Below, in pieces: positions 37,919 through 47,708 of a DNA stretch of 64,000 nt. Numbering within the stretch: the first letter of the stretch is position 1; the number at the start of each line of letters is the position of its first letter. Under the pieces are notes generated by a model, which saw only the letters and a list, made by a program, of their open reading frames with translations, was not told the origin of the DNA and did no database searches. The DNA is from Cellulophaga sp. 20_2_10 (GTDB taxonomy: Bacteria; Bacteroidota; Bacteroidia; Flavobacteriales; Flavobacteriaceae). The position numbers and the translations under genes were made by a program. The DNA is taken from assembly GCF_023476645.1 (NCBI RefSeq), contig NZ_JAMCOJ010000005.1:1-64000 (forward strand), given 5' to 3'.

Positions 37919-38884
37919 ATGGATAATAAAGAAAAGATAGCATCTCAACTTATAAAATTAGAGGAAAAATACAAAGGTTCTGGACAAGACTTAAGTTCGT
38001 ACTTAGATGGCTTACTCTACGAAAAGTACCTTACTTATTGGGATTATATACATCTAGACACGCTATTAAGCTTACAAATACCTAGAACGCACTTCCCTGA
38101 TGAAGAAATATTTATAATGTACCACCAAATTACGGAGTTGTACTTTAAACTTATTTTACATGAACAAAAACAAATTGTAGACGACAAGTCACAAGATGTT
38201 GCATTTTTTACAGAGAAGGCGAATAGAATAAATAGTTACTACAAAGTTCTTATATCATCATTTAGCATTATGATAAATGGTATGGATAGGGAACAATTTT
38301 TAAAATACAGAATGGCACTGCTTCCGGCAAGTGGTTTTCAATCTGCACAATATAGAATGATTGAGTTGTACTCGGCTCCTCTAGAAAATTTAGTTCACAA
38401 AAGCAGAAGAGATCAATTTTCATCAGAAAACAGTATAGAAGAACTTTACGAAGAAATTTACTGGAAAAACGGTGCAACAGATAAAGACACTGGAGAAAAG
38501 ACATTAACTCTTAAGCAGTTTGAGTATAGATACACCCCACGTTTAATACGTATTGCCAACCAAGTAAAAGAGAATACTATTTACCATAAATACTTAGATC
38601 TTCCTAAAAAAAGTCAAGAAAACAAAGAATTAATAGATGCCTTAAAAGCATTAGATATTAACGCAAATGTTAATTGGCCATTAATGCATATGGGTTCTGC
38701 GTATAGGTATTTGGCAAAGGACAAAAAACCAATAGATGCTACTGGCGGTACAAACTGGAAAGACTATTTACCTCCAAGTTTTCAAAAAGTAGTGTTTTTT
38801 CCATATTTATATACAAAAGAAGAGTTAAATAATTGGGGAAAAGAATGGATAGACCATATCTTTAACCCCGAAAAATCTAAGTAA
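37919..38884 (+). CDS. Tryptophan 2,3-dioxygenase family protein
   Basis: A 321-residue all-helical heme dioxygenase of the TDO family, which opens the indole ring of tryptophan to N-formylkynurenine. The family segments are clear: 'LTYWDYIHLDTLLSLQ', 'HQITELYFKLILHE' (about 69-82), 'FQSAQYRMIE' (140-149), the proximal heme His257 in 'PLMHMGSAYRY' and the substrate-loop 'DATGGTNW' (273-280). The family's usual GTGGSSG loop is altered, so the substrate may not be plain tryptophan. The gene overlaps the M23 peptidase start by one base. No kynureninase or formamidase gene is nearby. Confidence 0.88.
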   Translation: MDNKEKIASQLIKLEEKYKGSGQDLSSYLDGLLYEKYLTYWDYIHLDTLLSLQIPRTHFPDEEIFIMYHQITELYFKLILHEQKQIVDDKSQDVAFFTEKANRINSYYKVLISSFSIMINGMDREQFLKYRMALLPASGFQSAQYRMIELYSAPLENLVHKSRRDQFSSENSIEELYEEIYWKNGATDKDTGEKTLTLKQFEYRYTPRLIRIANQVKENTIYHKYLDLPKKSQENKELIDALKALDINANVNWPLMHMGSAYRYLAKDKKPIDATGGTNWKDYLPPSFQKVVFFPYLYTKEELNNWGKEWIDHIFNPEKSK

Positions 38885-40170
38885 TGCAAAAATTTATTCT
38901 CCTTCTTTTATCAATAACTACATTTATTTCTTGCAAGGATAGCAAGGTTAATAATGACAATGATGATTTACCAAAAGTTATAACTATAGAAAAACCTATA
39001 GTTGCAATGGAATATGGTTTTAACCTAGATAACTTTACAGTACTACAAGATACCATTAGAAACGGTGATAGTTTTGGCGAGTTAATGACCAACAACAAGG
39101 TAGATTACCCTAAAATTCATAAAATATCTGAAGAATATAAAGATAGTTTTGATGTGCGCCGAATTAGAGTTGGCAAGCCTTATGTTATTCTAAAATCTAA
39201 GGACACTACAGAAACAGCTCAGTTTTTCATATACGAAAACGACCGTATAAATTATACCGTTGTAGATTTAAGAGACTCCGTAAATGTTTACAAAAAGAAA
39301 AAGAAGGTTACCTATGTAGAACGCGAAGCTTCAGGTGTAATTAACACTTCTTTATCTGAGGCCATATTAGAACAAGGCATAGATTACAACGTAACTAATA
39401 ATTTATCTGAAATATATGCCTGGTCTATAGATTTCTTTAGACTACAAAAAGGAGACAAGTTTAAAGTTATATATAAAGAACGTTACATTAACGATACAAT
39501 CTATGCTGGATCAGAATCTATAGAAGCTGCATATTTTGAACATAACGGAAAACCTTTTTATGCTTTTGAATACACAACAGACTCCTTAAAGCAAATTGCC
39601 GATTACTATGATCAAGAAGCAAACAACTTAAGAAGAGCATTTTTAAAGGCTCCTATAAAATTTAATTACAGAATATCTTCTCGCTACAACTTAAACAGAA
39701 GAATAAAATATTACGGGTACAAAGTAAGACCACACAAAGGAACAGATTACGCTGCAGCAATTGGAACGCCTATTATTGCTACTGCCAATGGTACTGTTGT
39801 AGAATCTACAAGACGTGGTGGTAATGGTAAATTTGTAAAAATTAAACACAACGGTACATATAGTACTCAGTATTTACATATGAAAAGCCAAAACGTTAAA
39901 AAAGGTGAATATGTTTTACAAGGTGATGTTATTGGCTGGGTAGGTATGACGGGTAATTCTGGAGGACCTCATGTTTGTTACCGATTCTGGAAAAACGGCA
40001 AACAAGTAGACCCTTTAAGAGAAAAATTACCAACAGCAGAGTCTATTGCAGATAGTTTAAAAACTGGTTATTTAGATTTTATAAATCCAAAAATGGCTCA
40101 GTTAGAAAAAATAGTTTATCCAAAAAAAATTATCACAGAAGACAAAGAAGAAAACATAATTAATCCATAA
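38884..40170 (+). CDS. M23 (LytM-type) metallopeptidase lipoprotein
   Basis: A 428-residue lipoprotein (lipobox 'FISC', Cys17). An OapA/LysM-like N-terminal half ('[16 protein letters not shown]') is followed by the M23 zinc-peptidase domain (about 285-385). Its motifs are '[16 protein letters not shown]' with His-x3-Asp as zinc ligands, and '[16 protein letters not shown]' with the H-x-H-like second site as HVCYRF. The last His ligand is changed: HVC where active enzymes have HLH. It may therefore cleave peptidoglycan weakly or only bind it. It shares an operon with the dioxygenase-family gene and is followed 2 bases later by pgi. Confidence 0.85.
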   Translation: MQKFILLLLSITTFISCKDSKVNNDNDDLPKVITIEKPIVAMEYGFNLDNFTVLQDTIRNGDSFGELMTNNKVDYPKIHKISEEYKDSFDVRRIRVGKPYVILKSKDTTETAQFFIYENDRINYTVVDLRDSVNVYKKKKKVTYVEREASGVINTSLSEAILEQGIDYNVTNNLSEIYAWSIDFFRLQKGDKFKVIYKERYINDTIYAGSESIEAAYFEHNGKPFYAFEYTTDSLKQIADYYDQEANNLRRAFLKAPIKFNYRISSRYNLNRRIKYYGYKVRPHKGTDYAAAIGTPIIATANGTVVESTRRGGNGKFVKIKHNGTYSTQYLHMKSQNVKKGEYVLQGDVIGWVGMTGNSGGPHVCYRFWKNGKQVDPLREKLPTAESIADSLKTGYLDFINPKMAQLEKIVYPKKIITEDKEENIINP

Positions 40171-40172
40171 AA

Positions 40173-41819
40173 ATGGCATTACAAAACACCAACCCTACTA
40201 CAACTGCTGCTTGGCAAAAATTAAAAGAAAACTACAACAACACTAAAAAACTACAGGTTAAAGATTTATTTAAGGATGATGAAAATCGTGCTAAAAAATT
40301 AACCCTTGAGGATAAAGACTTTTTATTTGATTATTCTAAAAACAGAATCACAGAAGATACTGTTAAACATTTATTAGAATTAGCAGACGAGGTTAATCTA
40401 AAAGACGCTATAAAAAGCTACTTTAAAGGAGAGCCAATAAACCAAACAGAAGGAAGAGCCGTTTTGCACACTGCACTGCGCGCAAAAGAATCTGATTCTG
40501 TTTTAGTAGACGGAGAAAACATTATTCCTGAAATATACGCTGTAAAAGAAAAAATTAAAAACTACACAGAACGTATTATTTCTGGAGAAAGCAAAGGGTA
40601 CACAGGCAAACCATTTACAGATGTTGTAAACATTGGCATTGGAGGCTCGGATCTTGGACCTGCAATGGTCGTAGAATCATTAAAATTCTACAAAAACCAT
40701 TTAAAAATGCACTTTGTTAGCAACGTGGACGGTGATCATGTTCGCGAAGTACTTCGCGAATTAAACCCTGAAACAACGTTATTTGTTGTTGTTTCAAAAA
40801 CATTTACAACACAAGAAACACTTAGCAACGCTACAACAATAAAAAAATGGTTTTTAAATCCTGACTTTAAAACCAAAGAAAGTGATATTGCCTTGCATTT
40901 TGCTGCAGTCTCTACCAATGCTGTAAAAATTGCAGAATTTGGTATAGATGCCAACAATGTATTTCCTATGTGGGATTGGGTTGGCGGACGTTTTTCTTTA
41001 TGGAGTGCTGTAGGCCTTAGTATTGCGCTTTCTGTTGGTTTTTCTAATTTTGATGCTCTTTTAATGGGCGCAAATGAAATGGACGAGCACTTTAAAAACA
41101 CGGAGTTCTCAGAAAACATACCAGTTGTATCTGCCTTATTAACGGTATGGTACAATAACTTTTATAAGGCAGAAACAGAAGCTATAATTCCTTACTCACA
41201 ATATCTAAGTAGATTTTCTGCTTATTTACAACAAGGTATTATGGAAAGCAACGGCAAAAGCGTAGATCGTAACGGTGACAAAGTAACATACCAGACAGGA
41301 ACTATTATTTGGGGAGAACCAGGAACAAACTCGCAACACGCATTTTTTCAGTTAATACACCAAGGAACAAAGGTAATACCTGCAGAATTTATAGGCTTTA
41401 AAGAATCTTTATATGGCGATCAAGATCACCAAGATAAATTAATGGCCAATTTTATAGCCCAAACAGAAGCTTTATTAAACGGCAAGAGCAAAGAAGATGT
41501 TTTATCTGAATTAGAAACAAAAGGATTGAGCAAAGACGAAATAAAAGAATTACTTCCTTTTAAAGTTTTTGAAGGCAATAAACCAACAACGACTCTACTA
41601 ATTAACAAATTAACGCCAAAAAGTTTAGGTAAATTGATAGCCCTTTACGAACATAAGATATTTGTTCAAGGCATAATTTGGAACATTTTTAGCTACGACC
41701 AATGGGGTGTAGAGCTTGGAAAACAATTAGCAAATACCATTTTAAAAGATATAAATTCTGACAAAAATGGAACACACGACCCATCTACACTACAAATACT
41801 AGAGGCTTTTAAAAAATAG
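40173..41819 (+). CDS. pgi: Glucose-6-phosphate isomerase
   Basis: Interconverts glucose-6-phosphate and fructose-6-phosphate in glycolysis. The 548-residue protein has the family signatures '[16 protein letters not shown]' (phosphate-binding loop), '[17 protein letters not shown]' in the form [13 protein letters not shown], '[14 protein letters not shown]' with the catalytic His, and the late Lys in '[10 protein letters not shown]'. It begins 2 bases past the M23 peptidase stop and is the last gene before a strong terminator. Confidence 0.98.
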   Translation: MALQNTNPTTTAAWQKLKENYNNTKKLQVKDLFKDDENRAKKLTLEDKDFLFDYSKNRITEDTVKHLLELADEVNLKDAIKSYFKGEPINQTEGRAVLHTALRAKESDSVLVDGENIIPEIYAVKEKIKNYTERIISGESKGYTGKPFTDVVNIGIGGSDLGPAMVVESLKFYKNHLKMHFVSNVDGDHVREVLRELNPETTLFVVVSKTFTTQETLSNATTIKKWFLNPDFKTKESDIALHFAAVSTNAVKIAEFGIDANNVFPMWDWVGGRFSLWSAVGLSIALSVGFSNFDALLMGANEMDEHFKNTEFSENIPVVSALLTVWYNNFYKAETEAIIPYSQYLSRFSAYLQQGIMESNGKSVDRNGDKVTYQTGTIIWGEPGTNSQHAFFQLIHQGTKVIPAEFIGFKESLYGDQDHQDKLMANFIAQTEALLNGKSKEDVLSELETKGLSKDEIKELLPFKVFEGNKPTTTLLINKLTPKSLGKLIALYEHKIFVQGIIWNIFSYDQWGVELGKQLANTILKDINSDKNGTHDPSTLQILEAFKK

Positions 41820-41840
41820 AATACTCCTATTAAACTTATT

Positions 41841-41880
41841 AAAATGGCGTTGATAACTTCTTGTTTATCAACGCCATTTT
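41841..41880 (+). terminator. Terminator of the DUF3108-to-pgi operon
   Basis: A perfect 16-base stem (AAAATGGCGTTGATAA and its complement) with an 8-base loop, 21 bases past the pgi stop. Confidence 0.9.
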
Positions 41881-41952
41881 AACATAAATTTATGTTATTT
41901 TTGCGTTAACTGATTTAACATTCTGTTAACGTACAAGTTGTATAAATTGTAC
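41881..41952 (+). promoter_or_regulatory. Promoter/operator region of the first TonB receptor gene
   Basis: Three features lie in 72 bases: a 16-base perfect palindrome AACATAAATTTATGTT (41881-41896); a -7 element TATTTTTG (41896-41903); and a run of TTAAC units at 41906, 41915 and 41926, with CGTTAAC and GTTAACG inverted around 14 bases. A GTACAA/TTGTAC pair follows (41931-41936 and 41947-41952). The density suggests operator sites; the regulator is unknown. Confidence 0.45.
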
Positions 41953-41993
41953 ATTTTTGTGCCGTTAATAAAAAACTAAAGAACAAAAGAAAA

Positions 41994-44528
41994 ATGAAAA
42001 AAAATTACTTCGTTTTTGTCGTTATGTTATTATGTACGGCATTCGCATTTTCACAAGGAACCATCACAGGTAAAATTATGGATGGTGACTTAGGAGGACC
42101 TCTACCAGGAGCAAGTGTAGTTGTAAAAGGAACTACAAATGGTATGGCTGCCGATTTTGACGGTAACTTTAGCATAACTGCCCCTAGTAATTCTGGTGTT
42201 TTAGTTGTATCTTATATTGGATACATCACCAAAGAAATAAGCTTTAGCGCAATTGGCAATGTAGGCAAAATTACATTAATGCCAGATGCAGAAGCTTTAG
42301 AAGAAGTTGTTATTGTAGCTTCTGTAGCTGTAGACAGAAAAACTCCGGTTGCTGTTTCTACAATTAGTGCTGCTGACATTGAATTAAAATTAGGAACACA
42401 GGAATTTCCTGAAGTTCTAAAATCTACACCTGGTGTATATGCTACTAAATCTGGTGGTGGTTTTGGAGATGGTGAAATTAGACTTAGAGGTTTCGATTCT
42501 CAAAACGTTGCTGTAATGATTAACGGGGTTCCTGTTAACGATATGGAAAACGGTAGAGTATATTGGAGTAACTGGGCTGGTTTATCAGACGTTACTTCTT
42601 CTATGCAGGTACAAAGAGGTTTAGGTGCTTCTAAAGTAGCTGTGCCTTCTATTGGTGGTACAATAAACATTTTATCTAAAACTACAGATGTAGAAAAAGG
42701 TGGAAGTATTTTTGGTGGTATTGGTAATGACGGATACCAAAAATACGGAGCTACTATCTCTACAGGTTTAATGGATAACGGATTTGCTGCAACAGTATCT
42801 GCTTCTAAAACTACAGGAGAAGGTTATGTAGACGGTACTCAGTTTAATGGTTACAACTATTTTGTAAACATTTCTAAATCAATTAACGATAATCACAAAT
42901 TATCTTTAACTTCTTTCGGTGCTCCACAAACACACGGGCAACGTCAAAACAGAAGTTCTATTGATACGTACAGAAACGCTGAAAGCGGAATTAGATTTAA
43001 CCCAGATTGGGGTTATAAAAATGGTCAGGTTACTCATATAGAAGATAACTTTTACCATAAATCTCAGACTTCATTAAACCATTACTGGAACATTAATGAA
43101 AAGTCAATATTATCTTCTGCAGTTTACGCCTCTTGGGGTAATGGTGGTGGTGGTGGTACTGCTGGTACTAACACAGATTTATTTAAAACTAGATTAGGTG
43201 GTTTTGATCAACCAGTAGACTTAGACAATATTGTAGAAATTAACCGTGAAAACGGACGTCAAGGATTAGGTTCTGAAGCATACTTAAGAGCTTCTTACAA
43301 CAATCACGAGTGGTTTGGATTTTTATCTACTTACAAAAATGAACTAACAGAAGATTTAGATTTATTAGTTGGTATAGATTTAAGAGATTACACTGGTGAT
43401 CACTTCTCTGAGGTTACAGATTTACTAGGTGGTAACTACGCCTTAGATAATGACAATGAAAACAATCCAAATGCTACTTTACAAGTTGGTGACAAACGTC
43501 AGTACCACAACGTAGGTAACGTAGGATGGCAAGGTTTCTTTGCTCAAGTAGAGTACGATAAAGATAAAGTTTCTGCGTTTTTATCTACAGCAGTATCTAA
43601 CACATCTTACCAAAGAATAGATTACTTTAACTATTTAGATTCAGATCCTGATCAAAAAACAGACAGATACAACTTTTTAGGATTTAGCGCAAAAGGTGGT
43701 GCTAACTACAGATTAGATGACAATCATAATATTTTTGGTAACATTGGTTACTTTGAAAAAGCAGCTAATTTTGATGGTGTATTTGTTGGATTTGACAACG
43801 AAAACCAAAACCCAGATGCTGAAAACCAAAAAATATTTAGTGCTGAACTAGGTTATGGTTACCGTAGCGATAAATTAGCCGCTAACGTAAACATTTACAG
43901 AACTAGCTGGAATGACAGAACTGAAACTGCTAGCTTTAATCAGCCAGATGGTTCTAATGCTGTAGCAAACATTTTAGGCGTAGACGCTTTACACCAAGGT
44001 ATAGAGTTAGATTTTATGTATAAAGCTACAGACGAGTTAACCATTACAGGTATGGCTTCTTTTGGAGATTGGACATGGCAAAACAACGTTACAGATGTTC
44101 AAATTTTTGATGAAAATCAAAACTTAGTAAATACTGTAGATATTTACATTAAAGATTTACATGTTGGTGATGCTGCACAAACTACAATGGCTCTAGGTCT
44201 TAACTACGAAGTTATGCCTAAAACTAACCTTATTATAGATTACAACTACTACGCTAACTTTTATGCAGATTTTGATCCTAGTGATCGTGGAGATGCATCT
44301 ACACCAGAAGCTTGGGAAGCTCCTGACTATGGTTTATTTGATGCAGGTTTAAGACACGGTTTTAAATTAGGCGAATATGACGCTACAGTTACAGTTAGAA
44401 TGAACAATGTTTTCGATACAAGATACATTGCAGATGCACAAGATGGAGGAAATCACGATGCACTTACTGCTAGTGTTTTCTATGGTTTTGGAAGAACATT
44501 TAGCCTTAGCACAAAAATTAGATTTTAA
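41994..44528 (+). CDS. TonB-dependent receptor with CarboxypepD_reg-like domain
   Basis: An 844-residue outer-membrane importer. Signal peptide to about residue 20; a CarboxypepD_reg-like domain (21-97, 'ITGKIMDGDLGGPLPGASVV'), a hydrophobic strand 'EEVVIVAS' as TonB box, plug (about 115-235) and barrel ending 'YGFGRTFSLSTKIRF'. The plug carries 'INGVPVNDMENGRVYWSNWA' (176-195), shared in pattern with the second receptor of the locus. There is no SusD partner, so it is not a typical polysaccharide-locus pair. A four-repeat lipoprotein gene starts 19 bases downstream. Confidence 0.9.
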   Translation: MKKNYFVFVVMLLCTAFAFSQGTITGKIMDGDLGGPLPGASVVVKGTTNGMAADFDGNFSITAPSNSGVLVVSYIGYITKEISFSAIGNVGKITLMPDAEALEEVVIVASVAVDRKTPVAVSTISAADIELKLGTQEFPEVLKSTPGVYATKSGGGFGDGEIRLRGFDSQNVAVMINGVPVNDMENGRVYWSNWAGLSDVTSSMQVQRGLGASKVAVPSIGGTINILSKTTDVEKGGSIFGGIGNDGYQKYGATISTGLMDNGFAATVSASKTTGEGYVDGTQFNGYNYFVNISKSINDNHKLSLTSFGAPQTHGQRQNRSSIDTYRNAESGIRFNPDWGYKNGQVTHIEDNFYHKSQTSLNHYWNINEKSILSSAVYASWGNGGGGGTAGTNTDLFKTRLGGFDQPVDLDNIVEINRENGRQGLGSEAYLRASYNNHEWFGFLSTYKNELTEDLDLLVGIDLRDYTGDHFSEVTDLLGGNYALDNDNENNPNATLQVGDKRQYHNVGNVGWQGFFAQVEYDKDKVSAFLSTAVSNTSYQRIDYFNYLDSDPDQKTDRYNFLGFSAKGGANYRLDDNHNIFGNIGYFEKAANFDGVFVGFDNENQNPDAENQKIFSAELGYGYRSDKLAANVNIYRTSWNDRTETASFNQPDGSNAVANILGVDALHQGIELDFMYKATDELTITGMASFGDWTWQNNVTDVQIFDENQNLVNTVDIYIKDLHVGDAAQTTMALGLNYEVMPKTNLIIDYNYYANFYADFDPSDRGDASTPEAWEAPDYGLFDAGLRHGFKLGEYDATVTVRMNNVFDTRYIADAQDGGNHDALTASVFYGFGRTFSLSTKIRF

Positions 44529-44547
44529 TTAAAAAAGCATATTTAAG

Positions 44548-45699
44548 ATGAAAAAAATAATTTATTCACTAATCGCATTTGGGTTTATTTTCACCTCTTG
44601 TGATCCAATGGAAGACATTAACGAAGAGTTAGATGTTATAAATGCTAAAAACGCGGAAATAGGAAGTTTAGAATATACTCTTATTGACGAAGATTATATC
44701 GAAAAAAAGAGTAAAGGAGGATATTTCGAATTTAAATTTCCAAGCTTTAGTTCTGTAGATGAAGCAAAAGAACTATTACCTGTATATTTAATAGGAGAGT
44801 ACCCTATGTGGGGAGTTACTTATAAGGACAATGGTGAAATTGAGCAAGCTTCTTCTGCTTTAATCACTTTTGATTGGTACAACAAAATACCAACTTATGA
44901 GGCTGAAGTAAGAATTCTTACACCTGAAGAGCAAAATGCTATAACCGGAGATACTTACGGAAACTTTTCTGACGAAGATCATATATTTGACTTCTTAGCT
45001 GCAGAATACCCTACAGCTGAAGAAGGTGACTTTGTTTCTTTACGTTATGAGTACTATGCAGGCTCTCCAACGGATCTTACAGATAGTTTCTTATTTGAAA
45101 ACGGAGAATGGACAAGATTTGCCGGGTTTACTCCTGCAGAATATACTGCAATGGGCGAGAGTTTTCCTAACTTTTCTAGCGATGATGAAGCTGATTTAAA
45201 AATAGCAGTTACTTTAGCAGAACGTTTTAAGTTTGAAACAAAAGAAGCTGGCGATATTGCTGTGGCATCTTATGAGTTATCAAAAGTTACTGGTAAAAAA
45301 CCTGATGGAAGTAGTATTAGAAAAACATTTACATACACTAGTAACTTTATATTTGATGGTTCTAAATGGTCTAAATATGATAATGTTGCTAGCGAAACAA
45401 TACAGTTTGCACATGATGGTAACACTTGGGTACCAGACAACACTATTAAATACACATTAACAGGTGCTGATTATGTGTTAGTTGGTAATGACAGGTTTCC
45501 AAACTTTGATGTAAGAGAAGGTAAAGATGATGCTTCTGAAGATGCTAGATTTGCTAAAATGGTTACTATTTTAACAGCCAACTTCACTGACGTTGAAGAA
45601 GGTCAAAAATTCTCAGTATCTTACAATGTATATTCTGGATCTGACGCAGTTTGGATTATGAATATAATTTTTGAAGATGGAGTTTACGTTCTAAAATAG
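44548..45699 (+). CDS. Repeat-built lipoprotein partner of the receptor
   Basis: A 383-residue predicted lipoprotein (lipobox 'FTSC', Cys18), with no family I recognise. It is built of about four diverged copies of a 70-85-residue unit, at roughly 43-117, 122-191, 194-278 and 302-382. Each has a 'Y/F-T-L/P-x-x-x-Y' start, a 'FPNF/YGNF/FPSF' turn, a Leu-rich helix, an 'A/E-E-G-D-x-v-x-Y' strand and a final 'F-x-x-G-x-W' hairpin. It sits right after the receptor gene and before a terminator, so it is probably the receptor's surface partner. Confidence 0.75.
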   Translation: MKKIIYSLIAFGFIFTSCDPMEDINEELDVINAKNAEIGSLEYTLIDEDYIEKKSKGGYFEFKFPSFSSVDEAKELLPVYLIGEYPMWGVTYKDNGEIEQASSALITFDWYNKIPTYEAEVRILTPEEQNAITGDTYGNFSDEDHIFDFLAAEYPTAEEGDFVSLRYEYYAGSPTDLTDSFLFENGEWTRFAGFTPAEYTAMGESFPNFSSDDEADLKIAVTLAERFKFETKEAGDIAVASYELSKVTGKKPDGSSIRKTFTYTSNFIFDGSKWSKYDNVASETIQFAHDGNTWVPDNTIKYTLTGADYVLVGNDRFPNFDVREGKDDASEDARFAKMVTILTANFTDVEEGQKFSVSYNVYSGSDAVWIMNIIFEDGVYVLK

Positions 45700-45722
45700 A
45701 AACGTATCACTTTAAAATATTT

Positions 45723-45757
45723 AACCTCTATCTAATTTATTTAGATAGAGGTTTTTT
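45723..45757 (+). terminator. Terminator of the receptor-lipoprotein pair
   Basis: A perfect 13-base stem (AACCTCTATCTAA and its complement) over TTTAT, followed by six T in a row, 23 bases past the stop. Confidence 0.9.
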
Positions 45758-45838
45758 CTTTAATTCTTTTAAAACTTTAATAAACAACACTTAATTTAGC
45801 ATAACACTAAAAATCACCCTAACTATTAGAAAGACTAG

Positions 45839-47209
45839 ATGATGATGAAACTAAATAAATCAATAAAAAAGTATATTTACATAACTGCATTTTTTACACT
45901 AACATTAGGTTGTAGCAGTTCAGACAGTGGCACAGACGCACCAGACCCAACACCAGTCAACAAACCAATAGCCGTAAATGATGATGTTGCCGGTATAGAA
46001 AATGAAGAGTTAATTATAAGCACCCTTTTAAGCAACGACACCAGAACAGGAGCTAGTATAACTTCTTTTGATGCTAGTAGCACCGGTGGGGCCACAATTA
46101 CTGAAAATAGAGATGGTACATATTCTTATACCCCTCTTACAGATTTTATAGGTGTAGATACTTTTACATACACGATCTGCGATTCCGAAGAAACTCCCAA
46201 TTGTTCTACGGCAACAGTTACCGTAACTATAACAGACGAAGGAAATCCCGTTGCTGTTGATGATGCATACACAACCGTAGACAATACTCCTATTACAATT
46301 ACAACTGCCCTAGACAACGACACCATAATAGATGATGCTATTTTAACGTCTGTAGACGGTTCTAGTGCATCTGGTACGGTTGAGTTAAATGAAGATGGAC
46401 AAATTGTTTATACGCCACAAAATAATTTTACAGGAGAAGATTCTTTTACATATACTATTTGCGATAATGACAAGCCAGATGCTACTTGTGCAACTGCTAC
46501 TATTACAGTTACAATTGCAGAAAGACTGAGCTTTAATATTCCTTCAGAATTACAAAGTTATTATCAAAATGTTGCTTTTTCTGAGAATGCTGATATCACT
46601 TTAAACGCATTAAAGGAGCATACTACTTCTAAACACACTACTATTTTATCTTACGGGCAAAGACATAATTATTTATACAATGCAGATGAGGATGAAACCA
46701 TTGCCGACAATGTAATTTTAATGTATTCGGGAGAGAGTCGAGATTACAGAGAATATACTTCTGGCACAAACACGCATTCTCCACAGACGTTTAATACAGA
46801 ACATATTTTTCCTCAATCTAAATTAGGATCAGACATAGCTGTTTCAGATTTACACCACTTGCGCTCTTGTGATGCAGTTGTAAACGAAAACAGAAGTAAC
46901 TTTGCCTATACAGAGGGTTCTGGAGACTACCAACTAATAGATGGTAAATGGTATCCTGGTGATGACTGGCGAGGTGATGTTGCACGTATGGTTTTATACC
47001 TTAACATTAGATACAACGAAGACTATACACAAGTAGGAACATTAGATTTATTTTTAGCCTGGAATATAGCAGATCCGGTATCTTCATTTGAAGAACAAAG
47101 AAATAACGTAATTCAAGATGCTCAAGGAAACAGGAATCCTCTTATAGATAACCCATATTTAGCAACATTAATCTGGGGAGGAGATAACGCAGAAAATAAG
47201 TGGGAATAA
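45839..47209 (+). CDS. Surface endonuclease I with two Ig-like domains
   Basis: A 456-residue lipoprotein (Cys25). Two tandem bacterial Ig/cadherin-like domains (about 43-131 and 136-226, both with 'ND-GTYSYTP' and 'FTYTICD' patterns) are followed by an endonuclease I (EndA/NucM) domain (about 232-456). The nuclease shows 'YGQRHNYLYNADEDE', the catalytic segment EHIFPQS (321-327) and 'DLHHLRSCDAVVNENRSNF' (337-355). Family members cut DNA, and often RNA, without sequence preference, outside the cell. The start could be any of three consecutive ATGs. Confidence 0.9.
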   Translation: MMMKLNKSIKKYIYITAFFTLTLGCSSSDSGTDAPDPTPVNKPIAVNDDVAGIENEELIISTLLSNDTRTGASITSFDASSTGGATITENRDGTYSYTPLTDFIGVDTFTYTICDSEETPNCSTATVTVTITDEGNPVAVDDAYTTVDNTPITITTALDNDTIIDDAILTSVDGSSASGTVELNEDGQIVYTPQNNFTGEDSFTYTICDNDKPDATCATATITVTIAERLSFNIPSELQSYYQNVAFSENADITLNALKEHTTSKHTTILSYGQRHNYLYNADEDETIADNVILMYSGESRDYREYTSGTNTHSPQTFNTEHIFPQSKLGSDIAVSDLHHLRSCDAVVNENRSNFAYTEGSGDYQLIDGKWYPGDDWRGDVARMVLYLNIRYNEDYTQVGTLDLFLAWNIADPVSSFEEQRNNVIQDAQGNRNPLIDNPYLATLIWGGDNAENKWE

Positions 47210-47268
47210 ACTAAAAATTCACTTTTAAATTCTTAATTTTTAGTACTTTTATAGTCAAACAATTTACT

Positions 47269-47706
47269 ATGTACGACACAATTTTAAACCTACACTCATT
47301 CTTTGCTTTTATTGTATTAGCAATTTTAATTTTAGCTGTTGTAAACGCAGTTTCCGGCTTACTAGCTAAAAGAGATTTTAACCTAACTAAAGACTTTAGA
47401 GTCTCTTTGTTTGCGCTAATATTATCGCATATACAACTGCTAATTGGAATTATACTTTTCTTTGTTTCGCCTAATGGTTTTGGATCTATTAAAGCGAACG
47501 GAATGGGCGGATTAAGTCCTGCTGCTAGACTACTAGCCGTAGAACACCCTTTTATAAACATTATTGCAATAGTGCTTATTACAATTGGTTGGTCTAAGCA
47601 CAAAAAAGTAATGGAAAGCGCTAAGAAATTTAAATTAATAGCTATTTTTTACGGATTAGGATTATTATGTTTTTTAAGTAGAATTCCTTGGGGACAATGG
47701 TTCTAA
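47269..47706 (+). CDS. Four-helix membrane protein (flavobacterial 'cytochrome B'-like)
   Basis: A 145-residue integral membrane protein with four hydrophobic segments. 'LNLHSFFAFIVLAILIL', 'SHIQLLIGIILFF' and 'VEHPFINIIAIVLITIGWSKH' each place a His in a helix, which fits annotations as a cytochrome-b-like protein, although heme binding is not shown. It lies 59 bases after the endonuclease and converges with the EEP enzyme gene with 2 bases between them. Whether it belongs to the nuclease locus is uncertain. Confidence 0.65.
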   Translation: MYDTILNLHSFFAFIVLAILILAVVNAVSGLLAKRDFNLTKDFRVSLFALILSHIQLLIGIILFFVSPNGFGSIKANGMGGLSPAARLLAVEHPFINIIAIVLITIGWSKHKKVMESAKKFKLIAIFYGLGLLCFLSRIPWGQWF

Positions 47707-47708
47707 AA

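Noticed and set aside
43140-43165. GGTGGT run as a repeat element in the first receptor gene
   Set aside because: It is simply a glycine-rich loop in the coding frame.
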